Source of the DNA: Thermoanaerobaculia bacterium
GTDB taxonomy: Bacteria; Acidobacteriota; Thermoanaerobaculia; Multivoradales; Multivoraceae
DNA length: 64,000 bases
Reading direction: 5' to 3'
Assembly: GCA_022826745.1 (NCBI GenBank)
Contig: JAJDUI010000037.1
Location: 62,001-126,000 of the forward strand
A model generated the notes under the pieces. That model was not told the DNA's origin and made no database searches. It saw nothing but the letters and a program-made list of their open reading frames with translations. Below, one piece after another: positions 28,780 to 36,992 of this stretch (its first letter is position 1; each line of letters begins with the position of its first letter). The position numbers were made by a program, and so were the translations under genes.

Positions 28780-30174
28780 ATGGCTACAGCGCCCGCAACC
28801 GTGCCGGAAACGCATCCGATGTCTCGCCCCCTCCGCCCCGAAGGCGACTGGCGCCATGTCTTCTCGTATCACCCGATGGACGTCGAGATCGAGCGCGCCG
28901 AAGGCGTGTACATCTACGACCGGGAAGGCAACCGCTACTTCGACGTCTCGGGCGGCCCGATGGCGGTCAACCTGCCGCACAACCATCCGAGGATGAAGCG
29001 GGCGATCGCGGCGCAGCTCGAGGACTACGCCTACACCCATCCCTCGTTCGCCAGCCCGAAGCGGGCCGAGTTCTGCCGGTTGCTCGCGGAGATCACACCG
29101 GCGGACCTGGATCACACCTACCTCGTCTCGGGCGGGTCAGAAGCGGTGGAGACCGCGATCAAGCTGGCCCGCCAGGCGCAGATCGCGATGGGGAACCCGG
29201 CGAAGTACAAGATCGTCAGCCACCGCGACTCGTACCACGGCATGACGCTCGCCACCCTCGGCGTCTCGCACAACCCCGCCAGCCAGTCGCGGTTCGAGCC
29301 GATGCTGCCGAAGTGGCCGGGAATCCGGCAGTACTCGGACTTCGACCGGCCGGAGGGGACGAGCCGGGAAGAGTGGGGCGTCGAGTGCGCTCGGGCGCTC
29401 GAGACCGCGATCCACTACGCCGGCCCGAAGACGGTCGCGGCGTTCCTGGCGACGCCGCACGGCTGCGGCGCGGACTACGCATGCGTGCCTCCGGACAGCT
29501 ACTGGCGCGCGATCCGGGAGATCTGCGACCGCCACGACGTCCTGATCATCGCCGACGAGGTGGTCACCGGATTCGGGCGCACCGGCAAGTGGTTCGCGAT
29601 GGATCACTTCAGCGTCGATCCCGACATCATCACGATGGCCAAGGGCATCTCCAGCTGCTACGTGCCGTTCGGCGCGGTGTCGGTTTCCAGCCGGCTCAAC
29701 GAGCCCTTCGAGAAGGGCTACTCCTTCGTGCATGGCTTCACGTTCGGCGGCCACCCCCTGGGCTGCGCGGCGGCTTGCGAGGCGATCCACATCATCCGGG
29801 ACGAGAAGCTGATCGAGAACTGCAACGAGCAGAGCCCGCGGCTCTTCTCCTACCGTGACGAGCTGCTCTCCCATTCGACGGTCGCCGACGTCCGGGGCTG
29901 GGGCCTGATGATGGCGATCGAGCTCGTCGCGGACAAGGAGACGATGGCGTTCTTCGACAAGAGCGTCGATGCGCAGACACTCTTCCAGTCCCTGGCGCTC
30001 AAGAACGGCCTGGCGATGTACAGCTCGCTCTACGGCGCCGCCCGCCATCCCGCGATGGCCCGCGGCCTGCCGATCTGGGTGGCGCCGCCGCTCTCCATCG
30101 ACTCCGGCGAGATCGACGAAATGATGGGCAGGCTGCTGACGATGCTCTCCGAGTGGGAGAGCGCCGTCCTCTAG
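28780..30174 (+). CDS. Class III PLP-dependent aminotransferase
   Basis: 464 aa. PLP landmarks: SGGSEAVETAIKLARQAQ, SHRDSYHGMTLATLG, IIADEVVTGFGRTGKW (Asp to ring nitrogen) and MAKGISSCYVPFGA with the Schiff-base Lys. GFTFGGHPLGCAAACEAI supplies the phosphate-binding Thr from the second subunit. N-terminal WRHVFSYHPMDVEIERAEG differs from the aminotransferase at 18909, so the two are not recent duplicates. The ATG at 28780 is preceded by GGAG. Its TAG overlaps the convergent PDZ gene stop through a shared CTAG. Substrate unknown; omega-amino acids, taurine or polyamines are family options. Confidence 0.9.
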   Translation: MATAPATVPETHPMSRPLRPEGDWRHVFSYHPMDVEIERAEGVYIYDREGNRYFDVSGGPMAVNLPHNHPRMKRAIAAQLEDYAYTHPSFASPKRAEFCRLLAEITPADLDHTYLVSGGSEAVETAIKLARQAQIAMGNPAKYKIVSHRDSYHGMTLATLGVSHNPASQSRFEPMLPKWPGIRQYSDFDRPEGTSREEWGVECARALETAIHYAGPKTVAAFLATPHGCGADYACVPPDSYWRAIREICDRHDVLIIADEVVTGFGRTGKWFAMDHFSVDPDIITMAKGISSCYVPFGAVSVSSRLNEPFEKGYSFVHGFTFGGHPLGCAAACEAIHIIRDEKLIENCNEQSPRLFSYRDELLSHSTVADVRGWGLMMAIELVADKETMAFFDKSVDAQTLFQSLALKNGLAMYSSLYGAARHPAMARGLPIWVAPPLSIDSGEIDEMMGRLLTMLSEWESAVL

Positions 30175-31001
30175 TTCTCTTCGGCTCTCTCTTCCAGGCG
30201 GCTCTCCAGCTCCGCGAGCCGTTCCTTCAGGCTCTCGAGACGGTCTTCCAGCGCCCTCATGTCAGGGCGCCGCTCGTGGAGGAAGCGCTGCAGGTGTTCG
30301 TGCCGTTCCTTCCATTCGTCGCCGTCGAAGTACTCCTGGATTTTCTCGTGCACGTTCTCCGGGCTGACGAACACGTCGATCTCTCCGTCGCCGTCCAGAT
30401 CCTCGCTCCCGCGCAGGAAGGAGAAGTAGTTGGCCCTGAGGTCGGGTCCTGGCCGTTCGTCCAGGGTCGTGCTGACCGTCTCGACCTTGCCGTCGCGCCA
30501 GATCTCGAGATCGGCCGGATCCCCGGCCTCCGCCTTCCGCACCATCGTGGTCAGCTTCCGTGAGCTCGTTACATCCTCGCCGTCGAAGCGGGTGATGATG
30601 TCGCCGACCTGGACACCGGCGCGGGCCGCCGGGCTGTCGTCGACGACGTTCGAGACCAGCACTCCGCTGCCCTCGGGGACACCGAAGTGAGCCCGCAGCG
30701 GCTCGTTCAGATTGACGAGCTCGACACCGAGATAGGCGCCGCTCCAGTGTAGCGCGAGTGTCGGCCGGCCTCGATCGACCAGCTTACGCAATTGGACGAC
30801 CGGAGTCCGGGCGTCCTGCTCATCCTCGACGACCTCGACCTGTCCGTCGCCGAGCACCATGACCCGGGCGACACGCTTCTGCTGTTCAGGTTCCTGGGCG
30901 AAGGCGGCGGCGCTCGCGCCCGTCGCCGCGACCGCGGCCAGGCTCGTGACAAGAGTGACTCGGGAGAGAAGACGGGAGGTGAGGAAACTGATCGCAGTCA
31001 T
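30171..31001 (-). CDS. Exported PDZ-domain protein with C-terminal coiled coil
   Basis: 276 aa. A signal peptide ends near AAAFAQEP. One PDZ domain covers about residues 85-175 (YLGVELVNLNEPLRAHFGV... DSPAARAGVQVGDIITRFDGEDV), the type found in DegP/HtrA and RseP, but there is no protease domain. An acidic DLDGDGEIDVF loop could bind calcium. The last ~50 residues (RALEDRLESLKERLAELESRLEERAEE) form a coiled coil. It is the third gene of an operon with an ECF sigma factor and a single-pass membrane protein, which suggests a periplasmic sensor or partner in envelope-stress signalling; this is inference. Confidence 0.78.
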   Translation of the reverse strand: MTAISFLTSRLLSRVTLVTSLAAVAATGASAAAFAQEPEQQKRVARVMVLGDGQVEVVEDEQDARTPVVQLRKLVDRGRPTLALHWSGAYLGVELVNLNEPLRAHFGVPEGSGVLVSNVVDDSPAARAGVQVGDIITRFDGEDVTSSRKLTTMVRKAEAGDPADLEIWRDGKVETVSTTLDERPGPDLRANYFSFLRGSEDLDGDGEIDVFVSPENVHEKIQEYFDGDEWKERHEHLQRFLHERRPDMRALEDRLESLKERLAELESRLEERAEEN

Positions 31002-31014
31002 GGCGGAAATGCTC

Positions 31015-31425
31015 CTACTGGATTCTGCGGCTCCCCGTGGACGCAAGGCTGACGGGAAGCGGTTCGATGTCGCGGAGGTCGAAGAGAACCTCGGTCTGGG
31101 GATCGATGGAAACGGGTACGAAGGGCTGCGTGTCTTCGGCGAGTCTGTGGAGGGCTTCCAGTTCCCGGCTCAGTTCCTGGTACTCCGATCTCAGCTGTTC
31201 AAGGCTCTCGGCGGTGACCGTCGCCGGTTCGGCGGGCGGGGACTGTCGCGACCACCAGGCGCCGGCGGCCGCGGAGACGACGACGACCGCGATGGCAGCC
31301 ATGGCCAGTCTCAGGCGCGGCGACGGCCGGGCTTCTTCGGTTCGCACCCGGCGCAGCACGTCTTCGGTGAAGCCGTCCGAGGCCTCCACACGAGGCAGGC
31401 GTTTCAGGTCGAGTTGGTCGGTCAC
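31015..31425 (-). CDS. Single-pass membrane protein, probable anti-sigma factor
   Basis: 136 aa. A ~40-residue cytoplasmic N-terminus (LKRLPRVEASDGFTEDVLRRVRTEE), one transmembrane helix (about 41-60, RLAMAAIAVVVVSAAAGAWW), and a periplasmic part with a short coiled coil (LEQLRSEYQELSRELEALHRLAED). This is the layout of RseA-like anti-sigma factors, though no zinc-binding HxxxCxxC is present. GTG start at 31425 has a perfect GGAGG, and overlaps the sigma-factor stop by 4 nt (GTGA). The PDZ gene follows 13 nt later. Confidence 0.7.
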   Translation of the reverse strand: MTDQLDLKRLPRVEASDGFTEDVLRRVRTEEARPSPRLRLAMAAIAVVVVSAAAGAWWSRQSPPAEPATVTAESLEQLRSEYQELSRELEALHRLAEDTQPFVPVSIDPQTEVLFDLRDIEPLPVSLASTGSRRIQ

Positions 31426-32018
31426 TTCGATCCTCCGTTCCAGTAGTCGTGGAGGTCTTCTCGCAGCAGATCCTTGGCGCGGTGGACCCTGGACTTGACG
31501 GTTCCCTCGCGACAGCCGAGCGCCTCGGCGATCCGGGCATAGGGCCAGCCCTCGATCTCGCGGAGCACGACGGGCGCCCGGTAGTGGAGGGGCAGGCGGC
31601 CGATCGCCGTGGTGACTGCGTCGACCGCCTCGTCGCACAATGCGGCGCCCTGCGGTGACGGTGCCGGTGGCCGGAGCCGCTGTTCGGCCACGAGCGACGG
31701 CAACAGACCCCGCCAGCGCGCGGCGCGGCGCTCTTCGCTGCGCAGTTGATTTGTGGCGATCCGGAACAGGAACGCCTGGAACTGGCCCCGTTCGCGGTAC
31801 CGGTCCGCCGAGCGGTAGACCCGCACGAACGCTTCCTGCGCCAGGTCTTCGGCGCGCTCGCGGCTGCGGGTCATCCTGGTCAGGTAGTTCACGAGGAGGT
31901 CCTTGTAGCGATTCACCAGGTCGGCGAAGGCCTGCTCGTCGCCCTCCTTGACGCGGGCCATGAGCGCCCCGTCCTCCAGCGCGCGGTCCGTCCGTACCGC
32001 CTCCGGCGTGGCGGTCAT
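31422..32018 (-). CDS. ECF (sigma-70 family) RNA polymerase sigma factor
   Basis: 198 aa with region 2 (FADLVNRYKDLLVNYLTRM... AEDLAQEAFVRVYRSADRYRERGQFQAFLFRIATNQ) and region 4 (GRLPLHYRAPVVLREIEGWPYARIAEALGCREGTVKSRVHRAKDLL). The DLAQEAFVRVY box contacts core polymerase and the -10 element; region 4 has the helix-turn-helix. I chose the ATG at 32018; an in-frame ATG at 32090 would add 24 residues with no ribosome-binding site either way. First gene of the sigma / membrane protein / PDZ operon, so it probably controls its own operon. Upstream lies a palindromic repeat copy (32136-32191). Confidence 0.9.
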   Translation of the reverse strand: MTATPEAVRTDRALEDGALMARVKEGDEQAFADLVNRYKDLLVNYLTRMTRSRERAEDLAQEAFVRVYRSADRYRERGQFQAFLFRIATNQLRSEERRAARWRGLLPSLVAEQRLRPPAPSPQGAALCDEAVDAVTTAIGRLPLHYRAPVVLREIEGWPYARIAEALGCREGTVKSRVHRAKDLLREDLHDYWNGGSK

Positions 32019-32135
32019 CTGCGCCGGGGCGCGTCGGAGTCTCGTCGTCGGCGCCGCCAGCGGATCGGGCCTCAGCGCGGCCACCGGCATCTCAGTTGTT
32101 GTAACGCGCGAAAGCGCGAAGTGTTCCGTCAGTGT

Positions 32136-32191
32136 CGGTGCGCCGGCCTTCTGGCCGGCATCAGGCGCCGCCGCGAAGTGGCGTGCGCGAG
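32136..32191. repeat. Palindromic repeat, short subfamily (copy F)
   Basis: Begins GGTGCGCC, contains GCCGGCCTTCTGGCCGGC, then CATCAGGCGC and the imperfect stem GCCGCGAAGTGGC. It aligns with the copy at 39698 through GGCATYAGGCGC and GCCGCGAAG. Located between the divergent sigma factor and enoyl-CoA hydratase genes. Confidence 0.7.
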
Positions 32192-32250
32192 AAGGTCTCG
32201 GGCTAAACTCCGGCCCTTCCCTCGAAAGTCAGGAACCAGGAGGAGCCCGA

Positions 32251-33069
32251 ATGACCGTAGCCGAGATGAAGACCGCCCCCGAGCCGGAGTTCCGGGTCGA
32301 TGTCCAGGATCGCGTCGCCCTGCTGACGTTCAACCGTCCCAAGAAGCTGAACGCGCTGTCCGCCGAGATCACTGCCGGTCTCCAGGAAGAAGTGCCGCGG
32401 CTGGCGGCCGACCCCGATGTCGGCGTGATCGTTCTCACCGGCGAGGGCCGCGCCTTCTGCGCCGGCGGCGACGTTTCGGGCATGGGCGGCTCGAGCGGCG
32501 CGCCGACCACCCTCGAGGAACGCATCGACAGTCTGCGGCGCGGCCAGGAAGCCGCCTGGCTCGTTCACTCGGTGCCCAAGGTGACGATCGCCATGGTCAA
32601 CGGCTTCGCGATGGGCGCCGGCCTCGGCCTGGCGGCAAGCTGCGACCTGCGCCTGGCCTCCAGCGCGGCCAAGTTCGGAACCGCCTACTCCAAGGTCGGA
32701 TTCGGCGGCGACTGGGGCACGACCTGGCAGCTCACCCGGCTGGTCGGCCCGGCGGTGGCCAAGGAGCTCTTCTTCACGGCCGACATCATCGACGCCGAGG
32801 AGGCGCGCCGCATCGGTCTGGTCAACCGCATCTACGACGCCGAGACCTTCCGGGACGAGGCGATGGAGTTCGCGTCCCGGCTCGCTCATGGTCCGATGGT
32901 GAGCTACCGCTGGATGAAGGAGAACGTGAACCTCGCGGTCAACTCGGACTTCCGGTCCATCCTCGACCGCGAGGCCATCTCTCACATCCGCTGCGGCCAG
33001 ACGGACGACCACAAGGAAGGCGTCGCCGCCTTCATGGAGAAGCGGGCGCCGAAGTTCACGGGCCGCTGA
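32251..33069 (+). CDS. Enoyl-CoA hydratase/isomerase family protein
   Basis: 272 aa crotonase-fold enzyme. The oxyanion-hole segments are AFCAGGDVSGM and NGFAMGAGLGLAASCDLRLAS. At the place where hydratases have PExG with a catalytic Glu, this protein reads GFGGDWGTTWQLTRLVG, so the classical hydratase Glu pair is not intact and another crotonase-family reaction (isomerase, hydrolase) is possible. The ATG at 32251 has AGGAGGA upstream, an excellent site. A strong hairpin follows 9 nt after the stop. Confidence 0.88.
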   Translation: MTVAEMKTAPEPEFRVDVQDRVALLTFNRPKKLNALSAEITAGLQEEVPRLAADPDVGVIVLTGEGRAFCAGGDVSGMGGSSGAPTTLEERIDSLRRGQEAAWLVHSVPKVTIAMVNGFAMGAGLGLAASCDLRLASSAAKFGTAYSKVGFGGDWGTTWQLTRLVGPAVAKELFFTADIIDAEEARRIGLVNRIYDAETFRDEAMEFASRLAHGPMVSYRWMKENVNLAVNSDFRSILDREAISHIRCGQTDDHKEGVAAFMEKRAPKFTGR

Positions 33070-33077
33070 CGCGGAAA

Positions 33078-33105
33078 CGCCCGAAGCTCGGAGGAGCTTC
33101 GGGCG
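33078..33105. terminator. 11-bp hairpin after the enoyl-CoA hydratase gene
   Basis: Arms CGCCCGAAGCT and AGCTTCGGGCG around a 6-nt loop CGGAGG, starting 9 nt after the stop. No T-run. Probable transcript end, directly followed by a 76-nt palindromic repeat. Confidence 0.65.
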
Positions 33106-33109
33106 CCAT

Positions 33110-33185
33110 GCGGAGCCGGCCTGACGGCCGGCGCGTTTCTCAGGCCGCCTCCGGCGGCAGCGGGTCAGAGGACCCGCGCACCCAG
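33110..33185 (+). repeat. 76-nt triple-hairpin palindromic repeat (copy A)
   Basis: Three consecutive palindromes: GCCGGCCTGACGGCCGGC, GCCGCCTCCGGCGGC and GCGGGTCAGAGGACCCGC, ending GCGCACCCAG. Aligns without gaps to copies at 41183-41258 (reverse) and 53435-53510; positions 1-13 and 35-76 are nearly invariant and the part between varies. Lies between two convergent genes. Confidence 0.85.
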
Positions 33186-33209
33186 TGGCACGGCCCGCGG
33201 GGTCCCCGC

Positions 33210-33905
33210 CTAGAAGGAAAAGCCGATGCCGGCGAGGAAGTCGACCGGCTGCTCGGGCAGCGCGTCGTCGTCCAGCGCGTCGACGTAGCTGACGAACGCC
33301 GACCACGCGCCGCCGGAGAGACCGAACGTCACGTTGCCGTCGTACATGCCTCCCGAGACTCCGCCGTAGGCGGCGGCGAAGTCGTCCCCGGCGAAGCCGG
33401 CCGAGACGTCGACGCTCCAGGCCAGGGCGTCGCTCACGTCGCCGCCGAACGAGACGCCGACGTTGGCGTAGAAGTCCTTGACCTCGTCGATGTCGTAGTA
33501 GACGGAAACGCTGGGTGACGCGGCCACGTCGAAGCCCAGGCTCAGGTAGACCTCACGGGTGCCGGCGAAGGCGGTATTCGGGAACAGATACTCGATGAAG
33601 CCCACCTCGGCGGAGACAGCGTCCGAGCCGAAACCGTAGGAGGCGGTGAGGTCGATCTCGTTGAACTCGCCGCTCATGTCGTTCGCGTCGTCGATGTCGA
33701 GGTTGCCCCAGACGTTGATCGCGAACCCGCTGTCGTTCGAGGCCGTGACGGACGGCTGCCACACGGCTCCGTCGGTGAAGGTGATGCCGCGCCAGACGTA
33801 GGCGGACGCGAAATCGAGAGCGTAGTCGGCGTCAGCGGAAGCCGGTGCTGCCGCGAGGCCGAGAAGAGCAACGGTGGTCAGGACAATCGTTGACTTGCGG
33901 AACAT
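33210..33905 (-). CDS. TorF-family putative outer-membrane porin
   Basis: 231 aa. Signal peptide ending PASADADY, then a beta-barrel: alternating hydrophobic strands with many Asp, Gly and aromatic residues, and a terminal Phe (LAGIGFSF) as the outer-membrane assembly signal. The start YALDFASAYVWRGITFTDGAVWQPSVTAS closely matches the TorF / MetA-pathway porin family. Strong AAGGAGG before the ATG. A sigma-54 promoter lies 52-67 nt upstream and the adjacent gene encodes a sigma-54 activator, so regulation by that activator is likely. The natural solute is unknown; homologues often sit near nitrogen-control genes (family knowledge). Confidence 0.85.
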   Translation of the reverse strand: MFRKSTIVLTTVALLGLAAAPASADADYALDFASAYVWRGITFTDGAVWQPSVTASNDSGFAINVWGNLDIDDANDMSGEFNEIDLTASYGFGSDAVSAEVGFIEYLFPNTAFAGTREVYLSLGFDVAASPSVSVYYDIDEVKDFYANVGVSFGGDVSDALAWSVDVSAGFAGDDFAAAYGGVSGGMYDGNVTFGLSGGAWSAFVSYVDALDDDALPEQPVDFLAGIGFSF

Positions 33906-34231
33906 TGGGGGAGAACCTCCTTGAAAAGGGCAAATTGCCGGTTACGCGGCTTGAGTAGCAACACAGGTGCCAACGACGGGATTCACACGCTCGCTCACAT
34001 GACAAGTGGTTGCCCGCAAAGCCATTGCACCCATTCTCATAGCCAGCAGGGACAAACCGCTCAGGCCCCCACCCTACAATTCTGTAGCAAGTCGGGGTGC
34101 TGACGAACAAACATGACGTGACCGAATCATGCCCTCGGGCTGCGTTCTTCTGGACCGTGCGCCGGCCCGCCCGAGGCGCCAGTCTGTTCTCGTTCGCCGT
34201 CCGAAGTCCTCCAGTCAGGGTGGCACGCCAC
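33906..34231. other. 326-bp regulatory gap between porin and sigma-54 activator genes
   Basis: Less GC-rich than the surrounding genes. Contains the minus-strand sigma-54 promoter of the porin. Farther upstream, CTACAATTCTGTAG (near 34074-34087) is an interrupted dyad with CTACA/TGTAG arms and could be an activator-binding site. No open frame here is convincing. Confidence 0.5.
33957..33972 (-). promoter_or_regulatory. Sigma-54 promoter for the TorF porin
   Basis: On the minus strand the sequence is TGGCACCTGTGTTGCT: -24 TGGCAC, -12 TTGCT, with GG and GC exactly 10 nt apart. The predicted start near 33946 gives a ~40-nt leader with a strong AAGGAGG before the ATG. Confidence 0.75.
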
Positions 34232-35803
34232 CTAGTTCGCGTAGCGGCTGGGGTCGATGCCGTACTTCTTGATCTTGTAGCCGGTGATCCGGGGCGTGGT
34301 GCGCAACTTGCGCGAGGCGGCGGCGATGTTGCCGCGGGCGCTCTTCAGCGCGTCGCGCAACAGGTCCCGCTCGTAGTTCTCGACCAGGTACTGAAAGCTC
34401 CCGGCGGGTTCGGTGCCCGAACTCTCCGCGGTCTGGAGGGTCGGCGGCAGATGGTGCGGGTGGATGACATCGTCCCGCGCCACGAGAACGGCGCGCTCGA
34501 TGCAGCTCTCCAGCTCGCGGACGTTGCCAGGCCAGTGGTAGCTCATCAGCATGTCGATCACGGCGCTCGACAGCCGGCGCACGTTGCCGCCGTTCACGCG
34601 GGCATAGCGCTCCAGAAAGAAGTCGGCCAGCTGGACGATGTCCGACTTGCGCTTGCGCAGCGGCGGCACGTGGATCGGGAACACGTTCAGGCGGTAGAAC
34701 AGGTCCTCGCGGAACGCGCCGTTGGCGGTCATCGCGGACAGGTCCTTGTTGGTGGCGGCGATGATGCGCACGTCCGCCCGCAGCGTCCGCGTGCCGCCGA
34801 CCCGCTCGAACTCGCGTTCCTGCAGCACGCGCAGCATCTTGATCTGGATCAGGAGCGGCACGTCGCCGACTTCGTCGAGGAAGATCGTGCCGGTGTGGGC
34901 GAGTTCGAAGCGGCCCTTGCGCTGCTGGATCGCGCCGGTGAAGGCGCCGCGTTCGTGCCCGAACAGCTCGCTCTCGATCACGCTCTCGGGCAGCGCGGCG
35001 CAGTGGACCTTGACGAAGGGGCGGTCGGAACGGGCGCTGTTGTAGTGGATGGCCTGGGCGACGAGTTCCTTGCCGGTGCCGGTCTCACCGGTGATCAGGA
35101 CGCTCGTGTTGCTGCTCGAGACGGTCGCGATCTGGTCGTAGACCTCCTGCATCTCGTGCGAGTTGCCGACGATGTTGGCGGGCCGGAAGCGGTCGCGGAG
35201 CTGTGCCCGCAGACGCTCGTTCTCCTCCTCGAGCTGCTCCCGCTCCTCCTCGGCGGTGCGGCGGAGCTTGACCGCCTGGGCGATCAGGGAACCGGCGATC
35301 AGGAGCAGACGGACATCGTCGTTCAGGTCGTGGTCCGGGTCATAGGTCCGGTCGACGCTCAGCGCGCCGTACGTCTCGTTGCCGGTGCGGACGGGCACGC
35401 AGAGGAAGGAGACTTCCGCGCTCTTGCCGCGCCGGGTGCGGTCGAGGAACGTCTCGGACTCGCTCGTCTTCGGGATCACCCGGGCCTCGCCTGTCTCGAT
35501 CACCTGGCCGGTCACGCCTTCGCCGAGACGGTAACGGGCCTCCGCGATCTGCTCGCCGCTCAGTCCGTGCGCGACCTCGATCGTGATCTCGCCGGTCTTC
35601 CGGTTGAGCAGCGTGATCGTGCCGTGCTTCAGGTTCAGGTGCTCGGCCAGCGTCTCGAGCGCGGGCCGGGTGACATCGCGCAGCTCGAGACTCTCGCCGA
35701 GGGTCTGACTCAGGCGGTAGAGGAGTTCGAGTTCCCTGGGTTCGCGTGAGTTCACAACGGGCCAGCCGAGGGATCCTGTCACAGCCCACGTCCGGTCGGT
35801 CAT
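34232..35803 (-). CDS. Sigma-54-dependent transcriptional activator, NifA-like (GAF-AAA-Fis)
   Basis: 523 aa. An N-terminal GAF domain (about 20-175) senses a ligand; the AAA+ domain has Walker A GETGTGKE, the sigma-54 contact loop GAFTGA, Walker B GTIFLDEVGD and arginine-finger region FREDLFYRLNVFPI; the C-terminus has a Fis-type helix-turn-helix (GNIAAASRKLRTTPRITGYKIKKYG). It remodels RNA polymerase-sigma-54 at -24/-12 promoters. I chose the ATG at 35803; GTG 35755 is an alternative with the GAF start nearer the family norm. No nitrogenase genes are present. The nearest target is the porin promoter 260 bp beyond its stop. Confidence 0.92.
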   Translation of the reverse strand: MTDRTWAVTGSLGWPVVNSREPRELELLYRLSQTLGESLELRDVTRPALETLAEHLNLKHGTITLLNRKTGEITIEVAHGLSGEQIAEARYRLGEGVTGQVIETGEARVIPKTSESETFLDRTRRGKSAEVSFLCVPVRTGNETYGALSVDRTYDPDHDLNDDVRLLLIAGSLIAQAVKLRRTAEEEREQLEEENERLRAQLRDRFRPANIVGNSHEMQEVYDQIATVSSSNTSVLITGETGTGKELVAQAIHYNSARSDRPFVKVHCAALPESVIESELFGHERGAFTGAIQQRKGRFELAHTGTIFLDEVGDVPLLIQIKMLRVLQEREFERVGGTRTLRADVRIIAATNKDLSAMTANGAFREDLFYRLNVFPIHVPPLRKRKSDIVQLADFFLERYARVNGGNVRRLSSAVIDMLMSYHWPGNVRELESCIERAVLVARDDVIHPHHLPPTLQTAESSGTEPAGSFQYLVENYERDLLRDALKSARGNIAAASRKLRTTPRITGYKIKKYGIDPSRYAN

Positions 35804-35882
35804 GAAGGCTGGTCGCAGCAAGAATCGAGCCGGACCGTGGCGGCACGCGTCCCGCCTGCCGCGATAGCTTGGGGCTGGCTTC

Positions 35883-36992
35883 ATGAACGAACGACCCCCC
35901 AGGCCTCCGGGCGAAGCGCGGCGCGCGACGGAGTTCAGCGACGGAGAGGGACTGGAACCGCTCGCACCGCTCGATCTGAGTGCCGTCGGTTCCTTCTCGG
36001 ACCTGCTCGCGGCGATGAAGTCGACCTCCTTCGGGGGCCGTCAGCTGGGCGAGGCGGCGGACGTACTCCAGGAGATGGCGGTCGATCCGGACTGCCTGGT
36101 CGTCGGCACGTTCACCGGCGCCATGACCGCGGCCAAACAGGGGCTGGTCCTGTGCGACATGATCGACCACGGGTTGCTCGACGCGATCGTCTGCACCGGG
36201 GCACTGATGGTCCATGGCTTCGTCGAGTCCGCCGGCATGGTCCACTTCAAGGCGCCGGCGGGCAAGCTCGACGATCGCAGCGCGTACTACTCCGGCTACG
36301 ACCGGATCTACGACACGCTGGAGCTGGAGAGCAACCTGGACCGCGTCGAGTTGATCGTTCACTCGGTCCTGGAGCAATGGCCCGAAGGCGAGGTCGCCTG
36401 CTCGCGGCTGCTGAACGAGGCGTTCGGGCGGTGGCTGACCGAAGCGGAGGGAGCCTCGGCGCCGGCGGGCCCGGACGAAGATGTCGCGCCGGTCCGCGGC
36501 GTGCTGTCCTCCGCCTGGCGGCGCGGCGTTCCGGTCTACGTGCCCGCGTTCACGGACTCGGAGATCGGGCTCGACTTTGCGCTGTTCAACCGGGCCCGGC
36601 GCCGGCGCGAAGAGGCGCCGGTCCGGTTCGATCCGTTCCTCGACCTGGAGCACTACACGGAACTCGTCGCCGGGGCGAAACGGCTCGGCATCTTCACCGT
36701 CGGCGGCGGCGTGCCGCGGAACTGGGCGCAGCAGGTGGCGCCGTACCTGGAGGCGGCGGCGCGCCGGGAGGGCGAAGACGCGCCGCCCAGGCGCTTCCGC
36801 TACGGCGTACGGATCTGCCCCGAGCCGGAGCACTGGGGCGGTCTCTCCGGCTGCGGCTACAGCGAAGGGGTGTCCTGGGGCAAGTTCGTCCCGGTCGAAG
36901 AAGGCGGCCGCTTCGCGGAGGTCCCGGCGGACGCGACGCTGGTGTGGCCGCTGCTCGTCGCGGGAGTACTGGAGCGGATGGGCTTGCGCTAG
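35883..36992 (+). CDS. Deoxyhypusine-synthase-family protein
   Basis: 369 aa, the length of eukaryotic/archaeal deoxyhypusine synthase, an NAD-dependent enzyme that moves the aminobutyl group of spermidine to a lysine of eIF5A. NAD-binding segments TGAMTAAKQGLVLCDMI, ALMVHGFVE and TVGGGVPRNWAQQ are present, as is the catalytic-Lys motif EGVSWGKF (Lys334; human DHS Lys329). Bacteria lack eIF5A, and characterised bacterial relatives make homospermidine or have unknown roles, so polyamine metabolism is the best guess. It diverges from the sigma-54 activator by 79 bp and its TAG abuts the convergent YbjQ stop. Confidence 0.88.
   Translation: MNERPPRPPGEARRATEFSDGEGLEPLAPLDLSAVGSFSDLLAAMKSTSFGGRQLGEAADVLQEMAVDPDCLVVGTFTGAMTAAKQGLVLCDMIDHGLLDAIVCTGALMVHGFVESAGMVHFKAPAGKLDDRSAYYSGYDRIYDTLELESNLDRVELIVHSVLEQWPEGEVACSRLLNEAFGRWLTEAEGASAPAGPDEDVAPVRGVLSSAWRRGVPVYVPAFTDSEIGLDFALFNRARRRREEAPVRFDPFLDLEHYTELVAGAKRLGIFTVGGGVPRNWAQQVAPYLEAAARREGEDAPPRRFRYGVRICPEPEHWGGLSGCGYSEGVSWGKFVPVEEGGRFAEVPADATLVWPLLVAGVLERMGLR

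Noticed and set aside
17265..30174. Taurine or sulfonate pathway (TPP enzyme as sulfoacetaldehyde acetyltransferase, class III aminotransferase as taurine transaminase) feeding the sulfite oxidase
   Set aside because: The TPP enzyme's N-terminal half does not resemble Xsc and neither aminotransferase shows a taurine-specific feature.
34074..34087. CTACA/TGTAG dyad as a classical NifA (TGT-N10-ACA) or NtrC site
   Set aside because: It does not fit either consensus; only noted as a possible site for the local activator.
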